DNA from: Veillonella intestinalis
GTDB lineage: Bacteria; Bacillota; Negativicutes; Veillonellales; Veillonellaceae
Direction: 5' to 3'
Length of the DNA: 64,000 nucleotides
Assembly: GCF_943193155.1 (NCBI RefSeq)
Contig: NZ_CALPDB010000005.1
Location: 62,001 to 126,000 of the forward strand
In this document: positions 27,180 to 36,473 of the stretch, in pieces
How the letters are laid out: every line of letters begins with the position of its first letter
Position numbering within the stretch: position 1 is the stretch's first letter
Position numbers and translations under genes: made by a program
The notes under the pieces: generated by a model
Seen by the model: the letters and a program-made list of their open reading frames with translations, nothing else
What the model was told of the DNA's origin: nothing
The model's database searches: none

Positions 27180-27224
27180 AAAGCCTTACCAGTTATTATA
27201 AAAACTACTGGTAAGGCTTTTCTT
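27180..27224 (+). terminator. Terminator of the flavodiiron gene
   Basis: AAGCCTTACCAGT pairs with ACTGGTAAGGCTT over 13 bp, followed by TTCTT. Confidence 0.85.
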
Positions 27225-27287
27225 ACATATAAAACTATTATATTTTATATGTATTTTATTTTCATAAGATTATATTAAAGCACTATA

Positions 27288-27623
27288 TTAAAGCTTTTTA
27301 ACAAATTCAGATTTTAAAGCCATCGCTCCAAAACCATCAATCTTACAATCAATATTATGATCACCGTCTACAAGGCGTATATTCTTTACTCGCGTCCCCT
27401 GTTTTAGCACAGAAGCACCTTTTACTTTTAAATCTTTAATAATAGTCACGGAATCGCCATCTTGTAGCACATTGCCATTTGCATCACGCACAACAAAAGC
27501 GGTAGCATCCTCATCACTATCAGCTGCCGTCCATTCATGAGCACACATAGGGCACACATACATGTGACCATCTTCATACGTATATGCTTCACTACATTTT
27601 GGACAATTAGGTAACGTTGCCAT
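27288..27623 (-). CDS. YjdM/PhnA-family zinc-ribbon protein
   Basis: A protein of 111 residues. An N-terminal zinc ribbon (CPKC-x(14)-CPMC within [24 protein letters not shown]) precedes an SH3-like domain ([25 protein letters not shown]). Members are annotated PhnA/YjdM. Despite the old name, the link to phosphonate use is doubtful. The start is ATG behind AAAGGAGG. It is monocistronic. Confidence 0.9.
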   Translation of the reverse strand: MATLPNCPKCSEAYTYEDGHMYVCPMCAHEWTAADSDEDATAFVVRDANGNVLQDGDSVTIIKDLKVKGASVLKQGTRVKNIRLVDGDHNIDCKIDGFGAMALKSEFVKKL

Positions 27624-27763
27624 TCAAATCCTCCTTTTAAAAACGATTATTTTAATATATATCCTTTATTTTACCAAAAATTCTACATATTTTAAAACGA
27701 AAAAACAGTTTTTATTCTATTTTAGCCTAATTTAACTCTATTTGTGTTTTGCCAGTAGGCAAG

Positions 27764-27778
27764 TACTAATAATTAGTA
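27764..27778. promoter_or_regulatory. Palindrome upstream of the ribose operon
   Basis: TACTAAT and ATTAGTA flank a single A, about 90 bases before rbsK. A TATACT-like -10 lies downstream at 27828-27833 without a clear -35. It is a candidate operator for an absent rbs regulator. Confidence 0.35.
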
Positions 27779-27867
27779 TATACTAAATTAAGAATTAAAC
27801 TATCTATTAAATTAAAGAAATCTGGTGTATACTAAAGAAATGCACATTAAACATTAGGGAGGTTTCC

Positions 27868-28758
27868 ATGAATAATATCGTAGTTATCGGAAGCTGTAAC
27901 ATAGATATAACCGTTTTGGCCTCAAAACGTCCCGCTGCGGGCGAAACAATTTTAGGGACAGGCTTAAACATTTCACCAGGCGGCAAAGGAGCCAATCAAG
28001 CTGTAGCTGCAGCTAAACTCGGTGCGAATGTCACTATGGTTGGCTGTGTCGGCAATGATGCATACGGCCAAATGATTAAGGATAACTTACAGCGTTATAA
28101 GATTAATACCGACTATTTAATAACTCTAGATAATGAAAATAGCGGTACAGCTCATATTACATTAGCAGAAGGTGACAATAGTATTATTGTACTCTCCGGT
28201 GCCAATGCTCAGGTTTCCAAAAAAGTCGTCGACACTGCGTGGGACGCTATAAAAAAAGCTGATTTAGTAATGATTCAAAATGAAATCCCTTTACCTACAA
28301 TCGGCTATATTACCGAAAAATGCGCTAAAAACGGGATTAAGGTACTTCTCAATCCAGCCCCAGCGGCTGATTTAGAAGCACAGTGGCTAACTGATGCCAC
28401 TTACATTACACCAAATGAACACGAATTAGCTTCCCTTTATCCCGCGAACAATACAGAGGACGTAATCCTTGCAAATGAAGGAAAAATCATCGTTACCCTT
28501 GGCAGTGAAGGCGTTGCCTATGCCCAAGATGGTGAACTTCGTCGTATGCGAAGTTTCAAAGTAACACCAGTAGATACTACTGGTGCTGGCGATACCTTTA
28601 ATGGTGCCTTTGCTACCGCTATTGTCAACAATAAAACGATTGAAGAAGCAGTTCATTATGGCAATGCTGCGGCCGCCCTCTCTATTCTTAAATTAGGTGC
28701 CCAAGAAGGCATGCCTACAGCTGATGAAGTAGCAGCCTTTATGGCTGAAAGGGGCTAA
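27868..28758 (+). CDS. rbsK: Ribokinase
   Basis: A PfkB-family kinase phosphorylating ribose to ribose-5-phosphate. Its 296 residues have the N-terminal signature NISPGGKGANQAVAAAKLGA. The C-terminal signature DTTGAGDTFNGAFA contains the catalytic Asp of the anion hole. It is the first gene of the rbsK-D-A-C-B operon, with an AGGGAGG SD. Confidence 0.96.
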   Translation: MNNIVVIGSCNIDITVLASKRPAAGETILGTGLNISPGGKGANQAVAAAKLGANVTMVGCVGNDAYGQMIKDNLQRYKINTDYLITLDNENSGTAHITLAEGDNSIIVLSGANAQVSKKVVDTAWDAIKKADLVMIQNEIPLPTIGYITEKCAKNGIKVLLNPAPAADLEAQWLTDATYITPNEHELASLYPANNTEDVILANEGKIIVTLGSEGVAYAQDGELRRMRSFKVTPVDTTGAGDTFNGAFATAIVNNKTIEEAVHYGNAAAALSILKLGAQEGMPTADEVAAFMAERG

Positions 28759-28759
28759 T

Positions 28760-29173
28760 ATGCAAAAAGGTGGTATTTTAAATAGTCACATTGCCAAAGT
28801 ATTGGCTGATCTTGGTCATACCGATACCATTTGTATTGGTGATTGCGGTCTCCCTATTCCAGAGGGCGTTCAAAAAATCGACTTAGCCCTTGCCTTTGGT
28901 ACACCTAGTTTTGAACAAGTTGTGCGACTATTAAAGGAGCATATGCAAGCAGAAGCTATTCATGTGGCAGAGCCAATTAAAACACAAAATCCTAAAAATT
29001 ATGCAGTCCTTCAAGAATTATACCCTGAAGACCGCTATACTTGGAAACTAACCAGTCATGAAGACTTTAAAATAGCAACGAAACAATGTAAATGCATTAT
29101 TCGCACTGGTGAAACTACACCTTATGCCAATGTAATTTTACAAGCCGATTGTATCTTTAACGAAGAAAAATAA
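28760..29173 (+). CDS. rbsD: D-ribose pyranase
   Basis: A protein of 137 residues. MQKGGILNSHIAKVLADLGHTDTICIGDCGLPIP and the C-terminal IIRTGETTPYANVIL are the RbsD signature. It interconverts pyranose and furanose ribose for the kinase. The start is one base after the rbsK stop, with AAAGGGG inside the rbsK end, so translation is coupled. Confidence 0.95.
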   Translation: MQKGGILNSHIAKVLADLGHTDTICIGDCGLPIPEGVQKIDLALAFGTPSFEQVVRLLKEHMQAEAIHVAEPIKTQNPKNYAVLQELYPEDRYTWKLTSHEDFKIATKQCKCIIRTGETTPYANVILQADCIFNEEK

Positions 29174-29243
29174 GTATCCCTACAAACAATACGGCTAACC
29201 AAGATGTATTGTATGTAGAAAACCAATTCAGCAGGAGATTATA

Positions 29244-30725
29244 ATGGAAATTAAAATGACCGGCATTGCCAAAGCGTTCGGTACTAACCAAGTGCTTAAA
29301 GACGTTAACATTACCTTAAAAGCCGGCGAAGTTCATGCCCTCATGGGTGAAAATGGGGCTGGTAAATCCACCCTGATGAACATACTCACAGGCCTTCATA
29401 AAGCCGATGCAGGGACAATCACAATAGATGGTGTAAATACTACCTATACGAGTCCTCGTGAAGCCGAAAAACATGGCATTGCCTTTATCCATCAAGAACT
29501 TAACATTTGGCCTAATTTAAGCTTATTAGAAAATCTATATTTAATGCAGCCTAAAACAAATGGTCTGGGCATGCTTAATAAACAAGCCATGCTCCAAGAA
29601 GCCAAAGCTAAATGCGAAGAAATGAAAATTGAATTGCCCCTTACCAAAGAAGCAGGCCTTTGTTCAGTAGGTCAACAGCAAATGGCTGAAATTTTACGAG
29701 TATTAATGCTGAATGCTAAGGTTGTTATCATGGACGAACCTTCAGCAGCCTTAACAGAGCGTGAAACAGCTACCCTCTTCCGTATGATGCGTCAATTAAA
29801 AGAACAGGGTGTTGCTATTGTCTACATTTCTCACCGCATGGAAGAAGTATTTAGTGAATGTGATGTAATTACCGTTATGCGTGATGGACACACCATTAGT
29901 ACAAAGGCGGTTACCGATACGAATGTAGATGAAGTGGTTCGCGACATGGTAGGTCGCTCCATTGATGAATTCTATCCTGACCGCAGCACTATGCCAGAGG
30001 AAGTCATCCTTACCGTCAATGGCCTACAGCCTAAAGATTTTAGCCACACGATTTCCTTCGATTTACATAAAGGCGAAATTCTAGGTGTAGCTGGTCTCAT
30101 GGGAGCTGGCCGTACAGAAATCATGCGGGCTATTTTTGGTATTGACTCCTACGATGGTGGCGAAATTATCTTGAATGGCAAACCCCTTCATTTTAAAAAG
30201 CCAGAAGATGCTATTAAAGCAGGGATTGCCTTTATTACAGAAGACCGCAAAGGGGAAGGTTTGATTTTAGATTTTTCCATTGGTTCAAATATTACCTTGC
30301 CAAATCTAAAACAAGTCTGCCCTACGCATGTATTAAACAAGAGTAAACTCTTTGAGTTTGCGGATACCTTATCAAAAAAATTAGGCGTTAAAACACAATC
30401 GGTTCATTTACCAGCCTCTTCCCTTTCTGGTGGGAATCAGCAAAAAGTCGTTATTGCCAAATGGATTGGCCTAGCACCATCGATTATCATCATGGATGAA
30501 CCAACTCGTGGTATCGACATTGGGGCCAAACGCGACATTTATGACTTAATGAATGAATTAACTAGCCAAGGGGTCTCCATCATTATGGTGTCCTCAGAGC
30601 TACCAGAAGTATTAGGTATGAGCGATCGGGTCATGGTTATTCACGAAGGCGCTGTAGCGGGCATTTTAGACCGCACTAACGCTACCCCAGAATCTATCAT
30701 GAACCTAGCTACAGGAGGACAATAA
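29244..30725 (+). CDS. rbsA: Ribose ABC transporter, tandem ATPase
   Basis: A protein of 493 residues with two ABC domains, as in sugar CUT2 transporters. The first has GENGAGKSTLMNILTG, the signature CSVGQQQMAEILR and Walker B VVIMDEPSAALT. The second has the degenerate P-loop GLMGAGRTEIM typical of RbsA. It also carries LSGGNQQKVVIAKWI and IIIMDEPTRGIDIGAK. It is a peripheral membrane protein working with RbsC and RbsB. Confidence 0.95.
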   Translation: MEIKMTGIAKAFGTNQVLKDVNITLKAGEVHALMGENGAGKSTLMNILTGLHKADAGTITIDGVNTTYTSPREAEKHGIAFIHQELNIWPNLSLLENLYLMQPKTNGLGMLNKQAMLQEAKAKCEEMKIELPLTKEAGLCSVGQQQMAEILRVLMLNAKVVIMDEPSAALTERETATLFRMMRQLKEQGVAIVYISHRMEEVFSECDVITVMRDGHTISTKAVTDTNVDEVVRDMVGRSIDEFYPDRSTMPEEVILTVNGLQPKDFSHTISFDLHKGEILGVAGLMGAGRTEIMRAIFGIDSYDGGEIILNGKPLHFKKPEDAIKAGIAFITEDRKGEGLILDFSIGSNITLPNLKQVCPTHVLNKSKLFEFADTLSKKLGVKTQSVHLPASSLSGGNQQKVVIAKWIGLAPSIIIMDEPTRGIDIGAKRDIYDLMNELTSQGVSIIMVSSELPEVLGMSDRVMVIHEGAVAGILDRTNATPESIMNLATGGQ

Positions 30726-31660
30726 TGAATCGAACTATGACAGACACTATTAAGAAATTAGGCCCCCTCATTGGCCTAATTGCCTTATTTATTATTATCG
30801 CTAGTCTTAATGACAGCTTTTTAGATTTTTCTAATTTACGTAACTTATTGCGTCAAGTCTCAATCAATGCCATTATCGCCTTTGGTATGACCTTTGTTAT
30901 TCTAACAGCGGGCATTGATTTATCGGTAGGCTCCATCTTAGCCTTATCCAGTGCTATTATGGCTAACTTTATTGTAGGCGGTATGAATCCTGAAGTAGCC
31001 ATTTTAGCGGCTGCTGGGGTCGGCATTATCTTAGGCGGTATTAACGGGATCGTCATTGCCTATGGAAAAGTAGCACCTTTTATTGCCACCTTAGCAACCA
31101 TGACTATTTACCGTGGGGCTACCCTTGTTTTTACCGATGGTAATCCAATTAGTGGTCTTACAACAGACCCTATGTTCCACGCTTTTGGTCAAGGCGATAT
31201 TGCAGGTTTACCAATTCCAGCTATCACGATGTTTCTTTCCTTCCTCATTCTATGGTTTGTTTTACAAAAGACTTCCTTAGGTCGACAAACCTATGCTGTA
31301 GGTGGTAGTGAAAAAGTTAGTTATATTGCAGGGATTAAAATTAATCGTGTAAAAATCTTTGCCTATGCCTTAACTGGTATGTTAAGTGCTATTGCGGGCG
31401 CTATTATTACCTCACGTCTTAATTCAGCGCAACCAACTGCTGGTATGGGCTATGAACTTGATGCTATCGCAGCCGTAGTACTTGGTGGCACAAGCCTAGC
31501 TGGTGGCCGTGGACACATCGTAGGCACATTAATTGGTGCCCTCATCATCGGTACTTTAAATAATGGCTTAAATATTCTCGACGTTTCCAGTTTCTATCAA
31601 CAAATTGTAAAAGGTATTGTAATCTTACTTGCTGTCCTTGGGGACCGCAAAAAAGCGTAG
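30725..31660 (+). CDS. rbsC: Ribose ABC transporter, permease
   Basis: An inner-membrane CUT2 permease of 311 residues with 8-10 hydrophobic segments. Typical motifs are FGMTFVILTAGIDLSVGSILAL and AIAAVVLGGTSLAGGRGHIVGTLIGALIIGTLNNGLNI. Its ATG overlaps the rbsA stop (TAATG), with the SD GGAGGACA in rbsA. Confidence 0.95.
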   Translation: MNRTMTDTIKKLGPLIGLIALFIIIASLNDSFLDFSNLRNLLRQVSINAIIAFGMTFVILTAGIDLSVGSILALSSAIMANFIVGGMNPEVAILAAAGVGIILGGINGIVIAYGKVAPFIATLATMTIYRGATLVFTDGNPISGLTTDPMFHAFGQGDIAGLPIPAITMFLSFLILWFVLQKTSLGRQTYAVGGSEKVSYIAGIKINRVKIFAYALTGMLSAIAGAIITSRLNSAQPTAGMGYELDAIAAVVLGGTSLAGGRGHIVGTLIGALIIGTLNNGLNILDVSSFYQQIVKGIVILLAVLGDRKKA

Positions 31661-31669
31661 GAGGTTAGA

Positions 31670-32575
31670 ATGAAAAAATTATTAACAATCATCGTTGCTA
31701 TGGTTCTCGTAATCGGCTTAATCGCTGGTTGTGGCTCTAGCTCTAATAGTGGCGGTGGCGACAAAAAACAAGGTACAATCGGTTTCTCTGTGTCTACCTT
31801 AAACAACCCATTCTTCGTTTCTTTAAAAGATGGCGTTGAAAAACAGGCTAAAGAATTAGGTCTTAAAGTTAAAATTGTAGACGCACAAAACGATCCAGCT
31901 AAACAGGCTAATGATGTAGCTGACTTATTAGAAAGTGGCGTATCCATTTTAATTGTTAATCCAGTAGACTCTGCCGCTATTGCTACTTCTGTAGAAGCTG
32001 CTAACGGTAAAAACATTCCTGTAATTACTGTTGACCGCTCTACTGATAAAGGTAAAGTTGTGGCTCATATTGCCTCTGATAATGTTAAAGGTGGCGAAAT
32101 GGCTGCTCAGTTAATCGTTGATAAATTAGGTAATGGCGCTAAAGTAGCTGAAATCGAAGGTATTCCTGGTGCTTCTGCTACTCGTGAACGTGGCCAAGGC
32201 TTCCACAACGTAGCTGACAAATCTTTAGACGTAGTAGCTAAACAAAGTGCTGACTTTGACCGCACAAAAGGCTTAAACGTTTCTACAAATATTCTTCAAG
32301 CTAACCCTGATGTAAAAGCTATTTTCGCCCACAATGATGAAATGGCTCTAGGCGCTATTCAAGCGGCAAAATCAGCTGGTAAACAAATCTTCATCGTAGG
32401 CTTTGATGGCACGGAAGATGCTCAAAAAGCTGTAGAAGATGGTACTTTAGCAGCTACTGTAGCACAACAACCTGAATTAATGGGTAAAATTGCCGTTGAC
32501 ACTGCTTCTAAAGTTATCAAAGGTGAACAAGTAGACAGCAAAATTCCTGTAGAATTAAAAGTAATCACTAAATAG
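31670..32575 (+). CDS. rbsB: Ribose-binding lipoprotein
   Basis: A periplasmic-binding protein of 301 residues. The lipoprotein signal ends in the lipobox LIAGC, so it is anchored to a membrane. The binding domain begins TIGFSVSTLNNPFFVSLKDG and includes VDRSTDKGKVVAHIASDN and IFAHNDEMALGAIQA, typical of RbsB. The SD is GGAGG. It is the last gene of the operon, with a terminator following. Ribose is the expected ligand from context. Confidence 0.95.
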   Translation: MKKLLTIIVAMVLVIGLIAGCGSSSNSGGGDKKQGTIGFSVSTLNNPFFVSLKDGVEKQAKELGLKVKIVDAQNDPAKQANDVADLLESGVSILIVNPVDSAAIATSVEAANGKNIPVITVDRSTDKGKVVAHIASDNVKGGEMAAQLIVDKLGNGAKVAEIEGIPGASATRERGQGFHNVADKSLDVVAKQSADFDRTKGLNVSTNILQANPDVKAIFAHNDEMALGAIQAAKSAGKQIFIVGFDGTEDAQKAVEDGTLAATVAQQPELMGKIAVDTASKVIKGEQVDSKIPVELKVITK

Positions 32576-32621
32576 TAATTCCTTGAACAATCGATTGATA
32601 GAAACTTACATAGAAACTATT

Positions 32622-32674
32622 AAAAGCTCTCTATTGGCTACACTACGGTGTATCCAGCGGAGAGCTTTTCTTTT
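32622..32674 (+). terminator. Terminator of the rbs operon
   Basis: AAAAGCTCTC pairs with GAGAGCTTTT, with an inner TACAC/GTGTA stem, followed by CTTTT. Confidence 0.8.
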
Positions 32675-32735
32675 AACTAATTTTATCTACCTTAACTACC
32701 TTTGCCACTTTAACTGCTTCAGCTACTTTAACTAT
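32671..32735. repeat. Four short direct repeats, 18-19 bp period
   Basis: TTAACT cores start at 32673, 32692, 32710 and 32728, mostly in the context CTACTTTAACT. The 424-base gap between rbsB and the Lrp gene holds the rbs terminator, this array, an inverted repeat and a structured leader. No ORF is convincing. Confidence 0.45.
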
Positions 32736-32831
32736 TTTATTTATTTTCACAACGGTAGTTACCCTACGTTTTGAACTATAAAAATACCAAATCATACGAA
32801 ATATAAAATAAACGACAATATAAATTCAACA

Positions 32832-32852
32832 TTCATGCAAAATTAGCATGAA
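32832..32852. promoter_or_regulatory. Inverted repeat upstream of the Lrp/AsnC gene
   Basis: TTCATGC and GCATGAA flank 7 bases, about 150 bases upstream of the regulator. This is a plausible autoregulatory site, since Lrp-family proteins often bind their own promoter region. Confidence 0.35.
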
Positions 32853-32934
32853 ATTCATACTCAAATCACATCAATCAACAAATAGACTATTTTATTCGTT
32901 TTCAAAGAGTGGTAAAATAGACAGTATATTAATT

Positions 32935-32977
32935 GTCGGATTTAACCGACCTGCCTCGGATGGCTTCGCCCTTCCGA
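32935..32977 (+). promoter_or_regulatory. Two-hairpin leader of the Lrp/AsnC gene
   Basis: GTCGG/CCGAC (32935-32950) and TCGGA/TCCGA with an inner GGC/GCC (32956-32977) make two adjacent stem-loops. They sit just upstream of the AAAGGAG SD (32984-32990). The GC content is higher than the surroundings. The role is unknown. Confidence 0.45.
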
Positions 32978-32999
32978 TAGATGAAAGGAGACATCAATT

Positions 33000-33512
33000 A
33001 TGAGTAATTCTAATGTAACTGCTACTGACAAAAAGCTACTCGACCTTTTGGCCGCGGACGCAAGTATAACGCATGGCCAATTAGCCGCCATGCTAGGTGT
33101 AGCCGAAGCCGAGGTATCTGAACGTATTGCCGCCTTAGAAGCCCAAGGTATCATTAAGGGCTATCAAGCGGTTGTTGATTGGGAGGCTATTGATGCCAAT
33201 AAAGCAACAGCCCTCATCCAATTACAAGTAACACCAGAACCTGACCAAGGCTTTGATAAATTGGCTCACCGCATTATGCAATTTGAAGAAGTGGAAGGGG
33301 TCTATCTCATGTCTGGTGGTTATGATTTAACCGTAGTTATCCAAGGCAAAAGCATGCGTGATATTGCCCTTTTTGTGGCCCGTCGTCTTTCCACCCTTGA
33401 AGGGGTGCGTGGCACAGGCACTCACTTCATTCTAAGTCGTTACAAAGATCGCAATGTAATCTACCATGATGAGGTACAAAAAGAAATAAGGAGCAATGTA
33501 TTCTATGATTAA
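33000..33512 (+). CDS. Lrp/AsnC-family regulator
   Basis: A protein of 170 residues. The N-terminal HTH is LLDLLAADASITHGQLAAMLGVAEAEVSERIAALEAQG. A C-terminal RAM ligand-binding domain follows (VEGVYLMSGGYDLTVVIQG). It overlaps the aminotransferase by 17 bases, an arrangement suggesting that it senses an amino acid and controls that gene and itself. The effector is unknown. Confidence 0.9.
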   Translation: MSNSNVTATDKKLLDLLAADASITHGQLAAMLGVAEAEVSERIAALEAQGIIKGYQAVVDWEAIDANKATALIQLQVTPEPDQGFDKLAHRIMQFEEVEGVYLMSGGYDLTVVIQGKSMRDIALFVARRLSTLEGVRGTGTHFILSRYKDRNVIYHDEVQKEIRSNVFYD

Positions 33513-34680
33513 TTATGATGAGTTTTTAAATCATGAGCTAGCTAATGTAAAACCATCTGGTATTCGCCGTTTTTTTGACATTGCTAACGAAATTGATAAT
33601 GTTATATCACTCAGTATTGGGGAACCCGACTTTTCTACCCCTTGGCATATTCGTGAAGCGGGGATTGCGTCCCTAGAAAAAGGCAAAACTTGGTATTCAC
33701 CAAATCGTGGTTTTGCCGATTTACGCGAAGAAATCAGCCATTGGTTCTCTCGTAAATATGGCGTTACTTATGAGCCCGCTACGGATATTTTAGTCAGTGT
33801 TGGTGGCTCAGAAGCAATTGATTTAGCCCTTCGCAGCTTAATCAATCCTGGCGACGAAGTGCTCATCCCTGTGCCTAGTTTTGTATGTTACACACCACTC
33901 ACAGAAGTGGCTAAAGGCGTAGCAATCCAAGTAGAAACAAAGGCTGAAAATAATTTCCGCCTGACCGCTGAGGACATAGAGGCACATATAACACCAAGAA
34001 CTAAAATCCTAGTGCTACCATTCCCTAATAACCCTACTGGCGCCGTTATGCGCCGTGAGCATTTAGAGGAAATTGCTAAGGTTATTGAAAAACATAATTT
34101 ATTTGTCATTTCTGATGAGCTTTATAGCGAATTAACCTATGGTACTAATCCTCATGTAACAATTGCGGCTATTCCTGGTATGAAAGAGCGCACAATTGTA
34201 ATCAATGGCTTCTCTAAAGCCTTCGCCATGACAGGTTGGCGCCTTGGTATTGCGGTAGGGCCAAAAGAAATTATTGCTCAAATGACCAAACTTCATCAAT
34301 ACGGCATCATGAGTGCCCCTTCAATCGCCCAATATGCAGCCATTGAGGCCCTTAAATATGGCGATAAAGACATTGAATATATGCGTGATCAATACGATAT
34401 TCGTCGCCGCTTATTAGTAAATACCTTTAATGAACTTGGTTTAACTTGCTTTGAGCCAGAAGGGGCCTTCTACGTATTCCCTGATATTCGCTCTACAGGC
34501 TTTGACTCAGAGACATTCTGTGAAAAACTGCTTTATGCTAAACATGTTGCCATTGTTCCAGGTAACGCCTTTGGTGATTGTGGTGAGGGCTTCGTCCGCG
34601 TTGCTTACGCCAATTCCTTAGCCAATATTAAAGAAGCTTTAAAACGCATTAAAGAATTCTTAGTAGAAATAAAACAATAA
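33496..34680 (+). CDS. Class I/II PLP aminotransferase
   Basis: A protein of 394 residues of fold type I. It has SIGEPDFSTP near the N terminus, PFPNNPTGAVM, SDELYSELTYG with the PLP-ring Asp, and NGFSKAFAMTGWRLG with the Schiff-base Lys. It resembles the aspartate/aromatic aminotransferase group. The substrate cannot be read. The start is ATG 33496 (3 bases after AAGGAG) or ATG 33505 (12 bases after); both are imperfect. It is coupled to the Lrp-family regulator. Confidence 0.9.
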   Translation: MYSMINYDEFLNHELANVKPSGIRRFFDIANEIDNVISLSIGEPDFSTPWHIREAGIASLEKGKTWYSPNRGFADLREEISHWFSRKYGVTYEPATDILVSVGGSEAIDLALRSLINPGDEVLIPVPSFVCYTPLTEVAKGVAIQVETKAENNFRLTAEDIEAHITPRTKILVLPFPNNPTGAVMRREHLEEIAKVIEKHNLFVISDELYSELTYGTNPHVTIAAIPGMKERTIVINGFSKAFAMTGWRLGIAVGPKEIIAQMTKLHQYGIMSAPSIAQYAAIEALKYGDKDIEYMRDQYDIRRRLLVNTFNELGLTCFEPEGAFYVFPDIRSTGFDSETFCEKLLYAKHVAIVPGNAFGDCGEGFVRVAYANSLANIKEALKRIKEFLVEIKQ

Positions 34681-34689
34681 ATAATAACT

Positions 34690-34732
34690 AAAAAAGTAGG
34701 CACTAGCAATATTACTAGTACCTACTTTTTTT
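34690..34732 (+). terminator. Terminator of the aminotransferase operon
   Basis: AAAAAGTAGG with an inner ACTAG/CTAGT stem pairs with CCTACTTTTT, followed by more T. Confidence 0.85.
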
Positions 34733-34747
34733 ATTTTATAAACTTAA

Positions 34748-36316
34748 TTATATATATTTCTTAGCCAATGTTTCAAATTCAGCAGCATGATCTTTAATCC
34801 AAATATCGTAAGGTTGACCTGCTTGATTTAATACTGTTGCTAACTCTGCAAAGAAGGCTGGCAAATCAGCAATAGTGATAGCCCCTAAAGGCTCACCAAA
34901 GGTAACAAAACCTAATTCATCACTGCCCCCCTTAAAGAGATTAAAGGCTGGCTGTGGTTTGCCATCTACTTGTTTCACAAAGCCATGAAGACCAAGCGTA
35001 CCAATTTGATGCGTACCACAGGAAGATGGACAACCTGAAATATGAATTTTAGGCAATAGGCTATCATCAATTCCTTCTGCTGCTAAATGCGCTAGAATAT
35101 CTTTATACGCAGATTGGGAATTTTGGAAACCAACTTGGCAACGAGCCGCCCCTACACAGCATACACTAGCAGCAAAAGCAGACGTAGAGCTATCATCCTT
35201 AATTAAATCATATACTTTGCGTGCTTCTGAAGCGGTTAAATTAATAAAATATGTCCCTTCTTCACTAGTCATGCGGGCTTCAGCACCTTCTAAAGAACCG
35301 ACATATTGGAATACATCACGAGCCACTGCAGGCTGTGCATGGCCTCCTACGGGATGATAATATACATAATACAAGCCATCTTGTACTTGTTCACCAATGA
35401 GGCCTTTCGCAGCTGAAAGTTCTTCAGCTGTAAGTCGCTCCGTCCCTGTTTTAGTAATCGCTGTATTTGGTAAAGTGAAACTTAAATCCTCAGTACGTTT
35501 AACAAAAGTTAAGAACTTATTAAAAGCATCACGGAATTTATCCTCACCCATATCTGCTACCATGTAACGAGTGCGGTTCTTACTGCGCGTTTTATAATCC
35601 GCATTTTCAATAAAGGTGCGCACCATAGCTTTAATATAGTATAAAATATCGGCTGGAGCTACTTTTTCTGCCAATAAAATACCTTTACGCGGATTGCCAC
35701 CTAAGCCACCACCAGCATATACGGTAAACGTACCATCTGGCTGCGCCCAGAACCCAAGATCCTTAAAGGTAACATGAGTTGTATTTTCAAGACCATTAGT
35801 AAAGGCGATTTTAAGTTTACGAGGCATTTTAAAATCAGGAACTAGCGTAAGAATATACTCACTTGCTACCTGTACATATGGTGTTATGTCAAAAGGTTCA
35901 CCATCTACAACACCACGCAATGGGCTAGCTGCAATATTTCGTGGATGGTCACCACCACCGCCACGAGAATAAATGCCATGCGCATGACACTCTTTAAACA
36001 TTTCAATCACTTGTGGTCCTTGCAAGCCATGAATTTGAATCGATTGGCCTGTTGTGAAATGAAGATGTGGTAATTCAAAGCGAGTAAACATATCTGCTAA
36101 AAAAGCTAATTGTTGTTGCGTAATACGTCCCCCTGGTAAACGCAACCGATACATAGCTGTATTAGCACCACGTTCTGCATAAGTTCCAAAAGGACCGGAT
36201 AAGCCCTTATAGTCATTAACAGAAATTTCTTTGTTGAAAAATTGTTCACTAGTTTTAGCAAAGGTTGGTAAATCTTTGATGAGGCGTGCCTTCACCTCTT
36301 CGGTTAAAAATGCCAT
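34748..36316 (-). CDS. Siroheme [4Fe-4S] nitrite/sulfite reductase
   Basis: A protein of 522 residues. Two ferredoxin-like half domains precede siroheme-binding halves. The cluster ligands are visible as C387-x5-C393 (CVGAARC) and C429-x3-C433 (CPSSC). The motif SRGGGGDHPRNIAASP is typical of the family. It reduces sulfite to sulfide, or nitrite to ammonia. The substrate is not decided by sequence. The FNR-like gene upstream on the same strand could supply electrons. It has its own promoter overlapped by a large inverted repeat. Confidence 0.9.
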   Translation of the reverse strand: MAFLTEEVKARLIKDLPTFAKTSEQFFNKEISVNDYKGLSGPFGTYAERGANTAMYRLRLPGGRITQQQLAFLADMFTRFELPHLHFTTGQSIQIHGLQGPQVIEMFKECHAHGIYSRGGGGDHPRNIAASPLRGVVDGEPFDITPYVQVASEYILTLVPDFKMPRKLKIAFTNGLENTTHVTFKDLGFWAQPDGTFTVYAGGGLGGNPRKGILLAEKVAPADILYYIKAMVRTFIENADYKTRSKNRTRYMVADMGEDKFRDAFNKFLTFVKRTEDLSFTLPNTAITKTGTERLTAEELSAAKGLIGEQVQDGLYYVYYHPVGGHAQPAVARDVFQYVGSLEGAEARMTSEEGTYFINLTASEARKVYDLIKDDSSTSAFAASVCCVGAARCQVGFQNSQSAYKDILAHLAAEGIDDSLLPKIHISGCPSSCGTHQIGTLGLHGFVKQVDGKPQPAFNLFKGGSDELGFVTFGEPLGAITIADLPAFFAELATVLNQAGQPYDIWIKDHAAEFETLAKKYI

Positions 36317-36378
36317 ACTGTATCCCTCTCAATCTTTATACTGACATACTTATATCAAGATGACATAAAACTAATCCA

Positions 36379-36429
36379 ATCGTAACACGTCCCCTGTACT
36401 GCGTCAATACTGAATGCAGTACAGGGGAC
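36379..36429 (-). promoter_or_regulatory. Palindromic promoter of the sulfite/nitrite reductase
   Basis: On the minus strand TTGACG (36402-36407) and TACGAT (36379-36384) are 17 bases apart. A perfect 14-bp inverted repeat, GTCCCCTGTACTGC (36389-36402) and GCAGTACAGGGGAC (36416-36429), covers most of the -10/-35 spacer and the region upstream of the -35. The repeat lacks a T run, so it looks like an operator more than a terminator. Confidence 0.55.
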
Positions 36430-36473
36430 TTAGTATTCTTATATATAGTTAGTTGTTTTATATATGTATGCAA

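Noticed and set aside
32583-32774. Small ORF after rbsB
   Set aside because: It spans the rbs terminator and the short direct repeats, lacks an SD and shows biased composition.
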